This document shows positions 24,090 to 31,929 of a stretch of 37,572 nt of DNA, piece after piece (the first letter of the stretch is position 1; each line of letters begins with the position of its first letter). Where the stretch lies: NCBI GenBank assembly GCA_943324415.2, contig CALPLN020000002.1, positions 1 to 37,572 on the forward strand, given 5' to 3'. The stretch is from Sediminibacterium ginsengisoli. GTDB taxonomy: Bacteria > Bacteroidota > Bacteroidia > Chitinophagales > Chitinophagaceae. Position numbers and translations under genes: made by a program. A model generated the notes under the pieces. That model did not search any database. It was given only the letters and a program-made list of their open reading frames with translations, and was not told where the DNA came from.

Positions 24090-25148
24090 ATGCCTGATAT
24101 TTTTTCAAAAGTGCTCTATGTAGGGCCTTTAAACCCTTATGGTGGCATTGGAGCAGTTTCAAGGACATATGAGGAAAATATAAAGCAATATAATTTTATT
24201 GCAACCCATAAAGACCAATCTAAGCTAGGCAACACTATTTTTTTTACTTACAGTTTAGTTAAAATAGTTACTTTTTTATTTTTAAATCGAAATATAAAAA
24301 TAGTCCATCTACATAGTGCTTCAAAAGGAAGTTTTATCCGAAAAATCATCATTGCATTATTTGCAAAAATAGGAAGTAAAAAAGTGGTTTTTCACATGCA
24401 TGGAGGGCAGATGAAAAAGTTCTATGGTCAATTAACCTGGTCAAGAATTATTTTCAAAAGTATACTTTCTAAAATTGACGTTTTTATATGTTTAACTGAA
24501 GAGTGGAAAAATTACTTCCAAAATCAACTTGAATTGCAGAACGTGGTAGTACTTGGTAACCCAGTAAAAATAGCCAATGCAGTTACGCATAAACCATTCA
24601 ATAATACAATATCACTTTTATTTTTAGGAAGTCTTAATCCCAATAAAGGCATATTTGATTTGTTAACCTATCTCCGTTCTAATGTCTATTTTAAAAACAA
24701 ACAAATTCGTTTACTCATTGGTGGCACAGGGGATGTCGATACATTGAATGGTTTCATACAAGATCCTGCATTCTTGAATCAAATTAAATATATTGGTTTT
24801 GTGAGTGGTCAGTCTAAAGAGGATGCCATAAAAGATTGTGATGTCTTTATATTGCCATCTTATTTTGAAGGCCTACCGGTATCCATATTAGAGGCAATGG
24901 GTCATGGAAAACCTGTTATAAGCACTCGTGTAGGTGGTATTCCATCTGTAGTGCAGGAAAACAAAAATGGATGGTTATTTAATGCAGGTGATTTTAGGCA
25001 ATTGGACAAAATTTTTGATGAGATCATACACCAAAAATTTCCACTTAAACTCTACCAGCAAAATGCTTACAACACAGCATCTGAATTTTCTTCTGAAAAA
25101 GTTTTGTTGAATTTATCTGGTATCTATAAAAATTTATTGAATGAATAA
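24090..25148 (+). CDS. Glycosyltransferase family 4 protein
   Basis: A 352-residue GT-B transferase. The N-terminus shows VLYVGPLNPYGGIGAVSRTY; the donor domain begins LLFLGSLNPNKGIFDLLTYL and has the signature EGLPVSILEAMGHGKPVIST with the E-x7-E pair, then VGGIPSVVQENKNGWLF. A likely capsule repeat-unit transferase of unknown specificity. It overlaps the CapK-like gene by 8 bp with the sequence ATGAATAA, the same junction as between the first two transferases. Confidence 0.9.
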   Translation: MPDIFSKVLYVGPLNPYGGIGAVSRTYEENIKQYNFIATHKDQSKLGNTIFFTYSLVKIVTFLFLNRNIKIVHLHSASKGSFIRKIIIALFAKIGSKKVVFHMHGGQMKKFYGQLTWSRIIFKSILSKIDVFICLTEEWKNYFQNQLELQNVVVLGNPVKIANAVTHKPFNNTISLLFLGSLNPNKGIFDLLTYLRSNVYFKNKQIRLLIGGTGDVDTLNGFIQDPAFLNQIKYIGFVSGQSKEDAIKDCDVFILPSYFEGLPVSILEAMGHGKPVISTRVGGIPSVVQENKNGWLFNAGDFRQLDKIFDEIIHQKFPLKLYQQNAYNTASEFSSEKVLLNLSGIYKNLLNE

Positions 25149-26412
25149 GTTTACCGTTTTTTCATTGATTGGGTACATTCGGATAGTGCTTATTGATGTA
25201 TTAGGAGGCACTACGATCTTAAAAACATTAACCAGATTTAAAGCAGAAGAACTACTTCCAAAAGATGAATTGAAGCAATTAAGCAAATCAAGACTGGACC
25301 AATTATTTCATATTGCTAAAACCACCACCCCTTATTATAAAGCTGCTTCAAATTACGAAGGGCTAGAAGTACTGGAGAAAGCGACAATTAGGCAATCCAA
25401 TCACGAATTCATTTCTAGTAGTTTTAAGCAGAAAATGTACCCTAAATCAACTGGGGGGTCTACAGGCATTCCTTTGAATTATTTAACGACACCAGCATCT
25501 AGATCGGCAATGTGGGCGGGCATTTTAATGTCTTGGCAGGTAGCTGGGTATCAATTCGGCGATAAAGTGGCCTTTATTGCAGGGACATCGATCGTTAAAA
25601 CAAATCTTAAACACAAGTTATTTTATTTTCTTTTCAATATAGAGGTGTATTCCGTTTACGATCTTTCGGATAAAAAACTAAAGGAATACATTCGTAAAAT
25701 CAATGAATCTAAAGTGGCCATCATCTATGGCTATGCATCTGCCTTAGGTCATATTGCTACTTACCTACTTCGTCATGGACCGATTGAATTCCCTTATTTA
25801 AAAGGCATTATTTGCACTGCTGAAGTGTTAACTGAGAATACACGGCATCAAATTCAAACTGCCTTTTTTGTTCCAGTATTCAATCAATATGGATGCAATG
25901 AAGCAGGGGTATCTGCGTATGAATGTAAGCATCATCAAATGCACCTCATTAGTTCAAGGTCATATTATGAGGTTGACTCCGAACAACATTTAATTTCTAC
26001 TGATTTAACCAATTTGGGTTTTATCATCATGAAATATAAGACGGGAGATTTGATTGAGTTTGATGAAGCTACTGTTTGTGCATGCAAAAGCAATTATCCC
26101 ATTATAAAGCATATCATGGGAAGGACCTGTGATATTGTCACAGATTATGAAGGTCATTCTTTACATAGTTGTTTTTTTAATATTTTATTCAGGGACGATA
26201 AAAGTATCAAACAGTTTCAGATTGTTTTTAGCGATACAAGTTTAAAAATTTATTTAAATGTAGATCCTGATTTAGCGGTGGAAGCACATTATGAAAAATA
26301 CATCACTGAAATTAAAAAGCATCTTCATTTTGATAGTTATAAGCTCATATTCAATGCCCCATTTTTAAAGTTTGAAAATGCAAAACATCGTTTTGTCATA
26401 CAAGAAGATTAA
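25141..26412 (+). CDS. CapK/phenylacetate-CoA ligase-like adenylate-forming protein
   Basis: A 423-residue member of the ANL adenylating superfamily, closest to the CapK/PaaK-like proteins found in capsule loci. The phosphate-binding loop is YPKSTGGSTGIPLNYL; the later segment VFNQYGCNEAGVSAYECKHH corresponds to the aromatic-x-x-E motif. MKYKTGDLIEFDEATVCACK is the A8-like GD region, with two Cys. The C-terminal lid is short. Such proteins may activate an acyl or aryl acid for attachment to the polymer, but the substrate is not known and some are thought inactive. The gene overlaps the preceding transferase by 8 bp and lies 10 nt before the DUF354 gene. Confidence 0.8.
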   Translation: MNKFTVFSLIGYIRIVLIDVLGGTTILKTLTRFKAEELLPKDELKQLSKSRLDQLFHIAKTTTPYYKAASNYEGLEVLEKATIRQSNHEFISSSFKQKMYPKSTGGSTGIPLNYLTTPASRSAMWAGILMSWQVAGYQFGDKVAFIAGTSIVKTNLKHKLFYFLFNIEVYSVYDLSDKKLKEYIRKINESKVAIIYGYASALGHIATYLLRHGPIEFPYLKGIICTAEVLTENTRHQIQTAFFVPVFNQYGCNEAGVSAYECKHHQMHLISSRSYYEVDSEQHLISTDLTNLGFIIMKYKTGDLIEFDEATVCACKSNYPIIKHIMGRTCDIVTDYEGHSLHSCFFNILFRDDKSIKQFQIVFSDTSLKIYLNVDPDLAVEAHYEKYITEIKKHLHFDSYKLIFNAPFLKFENAKHRFVIQED

Positions 26413-26422
26413 AACAAAGCCT

Positions 26423-27445
26423 ATGAAAATCTGGTTTGATATTTCTAATTCTCCGCATGTAATTTTATTTCATGATTTAATCAAAGATCTTGAGGAAAAT
26501 GGTCATGAAATTGTCATTACAACTAGACCTCTTGCCAATACAATTGATTTATTGGATCAAAAAAAACTTAGCTATGAAATCATCGGGAAACATTACGGCA
26601 AGCAATTTTTTAAAAAATTAATGGGATTCCCAATTAGAGTGCTACAATTGGTAAAATATTTAAAACAAGAAAACATTGATATTGCTATCGGTCAAAGCTC
26701 CTTCCACCTCCCCCTAGTGGCTCGCTTTCTAGGGGTGCCTTCTATCTATACCAATGACAATGAACATGCAGTTGGTAATATAATCGCTTTTTATTGCGCC
26801 AATAAAATTTTAATACCTGCTAATTTTAAATTAAATAAATACTTGAATTACAATTGGGTTAAATCTAAAATTGTATATTATCCTGGGGTTAAGGAAGGGA
26901 TCTACCTTTGGATTAAATTTCAAGAGTTAGCAATCAAAAGAAGCTTAAAAACAAAAGGAGATATTAAAATTTACATTCGCCCCGAACCACAGACAGCGCA
27001 ATATTATAAGGGAGCCTTATTTTTTTTAGATGATATCATTTTAGAACTACAGGAAGCGTTTTCGGTGACAATTTTAACTAGAAATACGGATCAATTGATC
27101 CATTATTCAAATCCTAGATTTAAACATAGTCAGGTGCCTCAAAAGCCATTGAGTTTTGACGATATAGCCGAAGATTGTACTCTTTTTATTGGCGCTGGTG
27201 GTTCAATGACCAGAGAATTTGCCTTACTTGGCATCCCAACTATCTCTGTTTATCAGGATACACTACTTGCCGTAGATCAGCTGTTAATACAGCACAATTT
27301 ACTATTTCATTATCCACAACTTAGTTTAGACAAGATACACTATGTGCTGAATCAAATGAACAGCACGGATGCTAAAAATGACTTTATGGAAATGGGTAAA
27401 TCTGCTTATGGAATTTTAAGATCAAATATTGTTTCCTACAATTGA
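26423..27445 (+). CDS. DUF354 family protein (GT-B-like)
   Basis: A 340-residue protein matching DUF354, a family related in fold to UDP-GlcNAc 2-epimerase and GT-B transferases and common in archaeal and bacterial surface-sugar loci. Key segments: MKIWFDISNSPHVILFHDLI, then GHEIVITTRPLANTIDLL, GVPSIYTNDNEHAVGNI, and near the end FIGAGGSMTREFALLGIPTI. The biochemical activity is unknown. I used the ATG at 26423, since an in-frame TTG (26372) would overlap the CapK gene by 41 bp. Position among sugar enzymes suggests a nucleotide-sugar or transferase role. Confidence 0.83.
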   Translation: MKIWFDISNSPHVILFHDLIKDLEENGHEIVITTRPLANTIDLLDQKKLSYEIIGKHYGKQFFKKLMGFPIRVLQLVKYLKQENIDIAIGQSSFHLPLVARFLGVPSIYTNDNEHAVGNIIAFYCANKILIPANFKLNKYLNYNWVKSKIVYYPGVKEGIYLWIKFQELAIKRSLKTKGDIKIYIRPEPQTAQYYKGALFFLDDIILELQEAFSVTILTRNTDQLIHYSNPRFKHSQVPQKPLSFDDIAEDCTLFIGAGGSMTREFALLGIPTISVYQDTLLAVDQLLIQHNLLFHYPQLSLDKIHYVLNQMNSTDAKNDFMEMGKSAYGILRSNIVSYN

Positions 27446-27485
27446 TTTGATTGCACAACTGTTGTCACCTTTTAAATTTAATGAT

Positions 27486-28499
27486 ATGATTCGAGTCGCT
27501 TTAATTGGAGCGGGTAAAATGGGTATTTCTCATTTATCCATTCTGGGAGCACATCCACAGGTAGAAGTTGTAGGTGTAGCAGACAATGCCCACCTTGTCA
27601 CTGATTTTCTGGAAAAATATGCGCAATATCGATGTTTTGCAGATTACAATAAGATGATCGAAGTGACTAAGCCCGATGCTGTAGTTGTAGCCGTGCCTAC
27701 AAAACTACATTCCTTATTTGTTTGGAATCTTTTAAAAAATGGCATCCATGTTTTTGTAGAAAAACCTTTTTGTTTAGATGTGGATGAAGGTCTTGGATTA
27801 ATTGAAATGGCGAGAACCAGAAATTTAGTGAATCAAGTTGGTTACCATAATAAGTTTATTGGAACTTTTACGGAGGCCAAAAAAATTATAGATACTGGAT
27901 TGATCGGTAAAATTCAACATTTTACTGCAGACATGAATGGGCCTGTTTTTATTAGAAGTAAACAGCAAAACTGGCGCTCAAAAGAAGACGAAGGTGGCGG
28001 TTGCTTACTGGATTATGCTGCGCATAGTATCGATTTAATTAATTACCTAGTGGCGCCTATAGACAAAGTACATGGATCCATGTTAAAACAATACTATAAT
28101 GCCAATGTGGAAGATGGTGTATATGCATTACTTGAAACAAAAAATCATATCAGTGGGGTATTAAATGTCAATTGGAGCGATGAAACCTATCGAAAAATGG
28201 CAACGACAATCACTATTATAGGGACAAAGGGGAAAATAATTGTAGACACTACTGAGTTGAAATTGTATTTAAAAGAAACCCCACATCATCTAAAATACAG
28301 TAAGGGCTGGAATCTTATTCAAATTAATGAATTAAGTGAGTCTGTTGATTATTATTTAAGAGGGGAGGAGTATTCAGCACAATTAGACTATTTCATAAAG
28401 GCTGTAAATGGGGATGTGCCCAATAATATCAACAATTTTGAGTCAGCCAATCAAACTGATAGAGTCATTGATTTAATTAGAAATTTCAAAACAAATTAA
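27486..28499 (+). CDS. Gfo/Idh/MocA family oxidoreductase
   Basis: A 337-residue NAD(P)-dependent sugar oxidoreductase. The Rossmann loop is VALIGAGKMGISHL; the catalytic-region motif is GIHVFVEKPFCLDVDEGL (EKP), followed by VNQVGYHNKFIG and the C-terminal GGGCLLDYAAHSIDLINY. Relatives such as WbpB oxidise the C3 hydroxyl of a UDP-sugar uronate. Given a nearby UDP-sugar dehydrogenase and 2-epimerase this is possible, but no aminotransferase or acetyltransferase partner is present. The ATG at 27486 is preferred over a TTG at 27429 that would overlap the DUF354 gene. The next gene starts 1 nt after the stop. Confidence 0.9.
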   Translation: MIRVALIGAGKMGISHLSILGAHPQVEVVGVADNAHLVTDFLEKYAQYRCFADYNKMIEVTKPDAVVVAVPTKLHSLFVWNLLKNGIHVFVEKPFCLDVDEGLGLIEMARTRNLVNQVGYHNKFIGTFTEAKKIIDTGLIGKIQHFTADMNGPVFIRSKQQNWRSKEDEGGGCLLDYAAHSIDLINYLVAPIDKVHGSMLKQYYNANVEDGVYALLETKNHISGVLNVNWSDETYRKMATTITIIGTKGKIIVDTTELKLYLKETPHHLKYSKGWNLIQINELSESVDYYLRGEEYSAQLDYFIKAVNGDVPNNINNFESANQTDRVIDLIRNFKTN

Positions 28500-28500
28500 G

Positions 28501-29406
28501 ATGGAAAGAATATTATTTGGAGACAATCAATTTTTTGGTGTGAACCATAGCTCAGACGAGAAGTCTAGAGCACAAGCGATTCAATTTAAGGAAGATGCCA
28601 CTATTCTTAAAACTTTAGATTATGCAATTGATGAGGGTGTAAATACGTTTATGTGTACCACGCATGATCGTATATCCGCTATTTGCGATGCCATTCGATC
28701 TAATACAATCAAGTACCATAACTTTAAAATCTATCCATGTTTGCCGTATGCACATAAATATGCCAATGCAGTGACAGAGCTAGGTTTATTAGGGACACTT
28801 AAACAATATGTACCTGGTAATTTTTTTGGCTCCCTATTTAGAGGCGGTGTGGCTATTGTGTCTAAAGATTATATCGCAATGATGAAGTTGCTAGTTGATG
28901 CCGAAATGAAAATGTTTAAAGGGATACCTACACCTGTAATTTTCTTACAAAATGTGATAACTGATTTGCTTTTAGGGCTTGGGATGAAAGACGTCATTAA
29001 AGCGTATCACCAATATATTATATCAGAGTACAATGCGGAACCTGGTTATATCACTATGAATATGCCTAAGCTTTTGGATTTTCTAAATGCAGCAGGGATT
29101 GAAAATCCGATTATCTGTACCTCAATCAATGTAGATGGATTTAGAATGTCTGGCGGTAAGGAGGCATATGAAAAAGTTTTAAGAGAACGTGAACTGCGCG
29201 TGATTGCTATGCAAGTACTATCAGGTGGCGCTAAAAAGCCCAAAGAAGCGATCTCTTATGTTTGTGGTTTACCTAATATTAAGTCCATCTTATTTGGTGC
29301 ATCATCTAAAGCCAATATTAGAGAGACCGTTTCTATCATACGTGATTATGATCTCGATGACGAAAATGTAATAATGGAAGAGTATAACCATATAAAAATA
29401 TATTAG
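28501..29406 (+). CDS. Uncharacterised capsule-locus protein, probably TIM-barrel (aldo-keto reductase-like)
   Basis: A 301-residue cytosolic protein. I do not know a characterised member. The start, ERILFGDNQFFGVNHSSDEK, recalls a conserved hypothetical family found in polysaccharide loci. Alternating strands and helices (GVNTFMCTTHDRISAICDAI; NPIICTSINVDGFRMSGGKE; LRVIAMQVLSGGAKKPKEAI) and a last segment, NIKSILFGASSKANIRETVS, resemble a TIM barrel ending in the cofactor-binding GAS/S region of aldo-keto reductases. The typical catalytic Tyr-Lys-His set is not obvious. It is tightly linked to the Gfo/Idh/MocA gene (1 nt) and the epimerase gene (2 nt), so it probably acts in making the same sugar. 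Confidence 0.7.
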   Translation: MERILFGDNQFFGVNHSSDEKSRAQAIQFKEDATILKTLDYAIDEGVNTFMCTTHDRISAICDAIRSNTIKYHNFKIYPCLPYAHKYANAVTELGLLGTLKQYVPGNFFGSLFRGGVAIVSKDYIAMMKLLVDAEMKMFKGIPTPVIFLQNVITDLLLGLGMKDVIKAYHQYIISEYNAEPGYITMNMPKLLDFLNAAGIENPIICTSINVDGFRMSGGKEAYEKVLRERELRVIAMQVLSGGAKKPKEAISYVCGLPNIKSILFGASSKANIRETVSIIRDYDLDDENVIMEEYNHIKIY

Positions 29407-29408
29407 TA

Positions 29409-30500
29409 ATGTTAATCACCATCGTAGCAGGGGCAAGGCCAAATTTTATTAAAATAGCCCCCATCATCAGGGCAATTGAAGCGGCCAAAAATAGTGGGGT
29501 GGATATCGATTTCAGGTTAGTGCATACCGGACAACACTTTGATCAAAGGATGAGTGGAGATTTTTTTGACCAATTAAATATACCCGATCCAGACACCAAT
29601 TTACAGTGTGCATCTGGAACTTCGATAGAGCAGACTGCCTCTATCATGTGTTTGTTTGAAAAAGAATTATTACAGAACACACCCGATATTGTGTTAGTAG
29701 TTGGAGATGTTACCTCTACTATGGCGGCAGCTATTACAGCCAAAAAATTAGGCATCCACACAGTACATGTAGAAGCTGGTATTCGTTCTGGAGACTTAAC
29801 GATGCCCGAAGAATTAAATAGAATCCTAACAGATGCGATTTGCGATACTTTTTTTACAACAAGTGTCACTGCGTCTGAAAATTTGATTGCTTCTAGTAGG
29901 TCTGAAGAAAGTGTTCATTTTGTTGGCAATACCATGATTGATACATTGTTGTTTCATTTAAAAGACATAAAAAAACCAGATTGTTGGGATAAGCTACAAC
30001 TAGAAGAAAAAAATTATTTGCTATTGACCTTACATAGGCCATCCAATGTAGACGATCCTATTAAGTTGCAAGCTTTATTATCAGAAATCGCAATTTTATC
30101 GCCTACTACTCAAGTTGTATTTCCTGTTCATCCTAGAACCCTACATTGTATTGAAACCAATCACATACATACCTATTCCATCCAGTTAATTCCAGCTCAG
30201 CCCTATTTGGAATTCATCTATTTGGTTAAGCACGCAAAAGGGATTATCACAGATTCAGGTGGTATTACAGAAGAAGCGACTGTGTTGAATGTGCCTTGTA
30301 TTACGATGCGCAATACAACCGAACGTCCCGAAACCGTAACTCATGGAACGAATGTTTTAGTAGGAGACGATATGGAGCTACTAGCAGCAAAACTAGATGA
30401 TTTACATAAGGGGATATGGAAATCTAACTTAGTTCCTGCTCTTTGGGACGGTCAGTCTGCGGAAAGAATTGTAAATATTTTATTATGCAACAGGGCCTAA
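29409..30500 (+). CDS. wecB: Non-hydrolysing UDP-N-acetylglucosamine 2-epimerase (WecB-like)
   Basis: A 363-residue GT-B-fold epimerase that interconverts UDP-GlcNAc and UDP-ManNAc or a related UDP-sugar. Motifs: VAGARPNFIKIAPIIRAIEA; LVHTGQHFDQRMSGDFFDQL; GDVTSTMAAAITAKKLGIHT (GDV where E. coli WecB has GDT); HVEAGIRSGDLTMPEELNRI; LLTLHRPSNVDD; and ITDSGGITEEATVLNVPCIT. The HTGQHFD segment also resembles WbpI-type enzymes, which act on UDP-GlcNAc3NAcA, so the exact substrate is open. With the dehydrogenase at 31930 it could supply UDP-ManNAcA. Its last 16 bp overlap the priming transferase gene. Confidence 0.88.
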   Translation: MLITIVAGARPNFIKIAPIIRAIEAAKNSGVDIDFRLVHTGQHFDQRMSGDFFDQLNIPDPDTNLQCASGTSIEQTASIMCLFEKELLQNTPDIVLVVGDVTSTMAAAITAKKLGIHTVHVEAGIRSGDLTMPEELNRILTDAICDTFFTTSVTASENLIASSRSEESVHFVGNTMIDTLLFHLKDIKKPDCWDKLQLEEKNYLLLTLHRPSNVDDPIKLQALLSEIAILSPTTQVVFPVHPRTLHCIETNHIHTYSIQLIPAQPYLEFIYLVKHAKGIITDSGGITEEATVLNVPCITMRNTTERPETVTHGTNVLVGDDMELLAAKLDDLHKGIWKSNLVPALWDGQSAERIVNILLCNRA

Positions 30501-31876
30501 AATATTTATTAAGCAATGCACTTTTTGCATTAGATCTTATTGGACTAAATCTACTCATTTTTATTTTATTACTTTTTTATCAATGGTCATTAAGCGCATT
30601 CAATTTTAATCCATACATCCAATTATGGGTGATGGCAAATTTGATTTGGGTCATTGTTGCTGTTGCTGTTCGTTTATATGGGAGTATGTTGGTACTAAAA
30701 TTTGAATTATTTGTAAAACGAACATCGCAGTTATATGTATTATGGGTAATGTTGATGCTATTGTATTTAGTAGTAATTAGAGAAGTTGATTTTTCAAGAA
30801 GCTTCATCTTACTTATACTAATCTGCTTTCCATTGGTCTTGGGGGTGAATAGATGCTTGTATTTCGCAATCCATAAATACGTCAAAAAAAGAGGTACTTA
30901 TGTTAGCAAAATCATGATCGTTGGCTATAATGACATGTCTAAAAAGCTAGCTAAATATTTTGAGGAAGAGGGTATTAATACCGAATTGATTGGGTTTATC
31001 GAAGAACCATTGAATGTGCATGAATTGACAAATTACCCAATTTTAACGAATCTTGACAATGCCATCGAAATCGCTAAAAAGATGCAAGTCCAAGAAATTT
31101 TCTCTACCATTATGCCTGAACAAAATGCAATCATCTATCATTTAATGCATGAGGCAGAGAATAGTTGTGTTAGGTTTAAGATTATTCCTGATTTATCTGT
31201 GTTCTTAAAAAAGCCCGTTGTCGTAGATTATCTCAGTGATATGCCAGTATTGGCATTAAGGGGAGATCCATTAGAAGACATGGGCAATAGAATCAAAAAA
31301 AGAATATTGGATTTAATGGTTAGTACGACAGTTTTACTATTTATTTTATCTTGGTTAATTCCTTTAATTGCCATTTTAGTCAAGCTAGAATCTAAAGGCC
31401 CCATATTTTTTCGACAACTCAGAAGCGGTAAGAATGACAAGCCATTTTTCTGTCTAAAGTTCAGGAGTATGCGAATGAACGAAGCATCAGATCAGCTTTC
31501 TGCTACCAGAGATGACCCAAGAATTACAAGAATTGGTCGTTTTTTGCGTAAATCAAGTTTGGATGAATTTCCTCAATTCATTAATGTTCTTTTAGGGGAA
31601 ATGAGTTTGGTTGGACCAAGGCCGCATATGTTAAAACATAGTACTGAATTTTCCAAGATGGTCGCACATTATATGTCAAGACAATTTTTAAAGCCTGGAA
31701 TTACTGGTTGGGCTCAGATCAATAGTTATAGAGGTGAGATTAGATCTCAAGAAGAGATAGAGGGTAGGGTGGCCAGTGATCTTTGGTATTTTGAAAACTG
31801 GACAATTTGGCTAGACATTCGAATCATGTTTTTAACTGTTTATCAAGTTTTCGCAGGGCATAAAAATGCCTATTAA
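30485..31876 (+). CDS. Undecaprenyl-phosphate sugar phosphotransferase (WcaJ-like priming transferase)
   Basis: A 463-residue membrane enzyme that starts repeat-unit assembly by placing a sugar phosphate on undecaprenyl phosphate. The N-terminal half has four to five hydrophobic segments and a CoA-binding-like domain (VSKIMIVGYNDMSKKLAKYF). The C-terminal bacterial sugar transferase domain begins KKRILDLMVSTTVLLFILSW and has SKGPIFFRQLRSGKNDKPF, then FCLKFRSMRMNEASDQL, RFLRKSSLDEFPQFINVL, GEMSLVGPRPHMLKHSTEF and KPGITGWAQINSYRGE. The ATG at 30485 is used because a TTG at 30443 lies well inside the epimerase gene. A short hairpin follows the stop, before the dehydrogenase gene. Confidence 0.93.
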   Translation: MQQGLKYLLSNALFALDLIGLNLLIFILLLFYQWSLSAFNFNPYIQLWVMANLIWVIVAVAVRLYGSMLVLKFELFVKRTSQLYVLWVMLMLLYLVVIREVDFSRSFILLILICFPLVLGVNRCLYFAIHKYVKKRGTYVSKIMIVGYNDMSKKLAKYFEEEGINTELIGFIEEPLNVHELTNYPILTNLDNAIEIAKKMQVQEIFSTIMPEQNAIIYHLMHEAENSCVRFKIIPDLSVFLKKPVVVDYLSDMPVLALRGDPLEDMGNRIKKRILDLMVSTTVLLFILSWLIPLIAILVKLESKGPIFFRQLRSGKNDKPFFCLKFRSMRMNEASDQLSATRDDPRITRIGRFLRKSSLDEFPQFINVLLGEMSLVGPRPHMLKHSTEFSKMVAHYMSRQFLKPGITGWAQINSYRGEIRSQEEIEGRVASDLWYFENWTIWLDIRIMFLTVYQVFAGHKNAY

Positions 31877-31886
31877 TATTTTATAA

Positions 31887-31905
31887 GCAAGCAAATTTTG
31901 CTTGC
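31887..31905 (+). promoter_or_regulatory. Perfect hairpin between the priming transferase and UDP-sugar dehydrogenase genes
   Basis: GCAAGCAAA (31887-31895) and TTTGCTTGC (31897-31905) are perfect inverted arms around one base. It lies 11 nt after the stop codon and 25 nt before the next ATG. No clean T-tract follows (ATCATTTT), so it could be a weak terminator, a processing site or an mRNA stabiliser in the operon. Confidence 0.5.
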
Positions 31906-31929
31906 ATCATTTTCTCCAAAAATTTCATT

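Noticed and set aside
27429..27485. TTG start for the Gfo/Idh/MocA gene
   Set aside because: The Rossmann motif starts right after the ATG at 27486, and the extension is not part of the fold.
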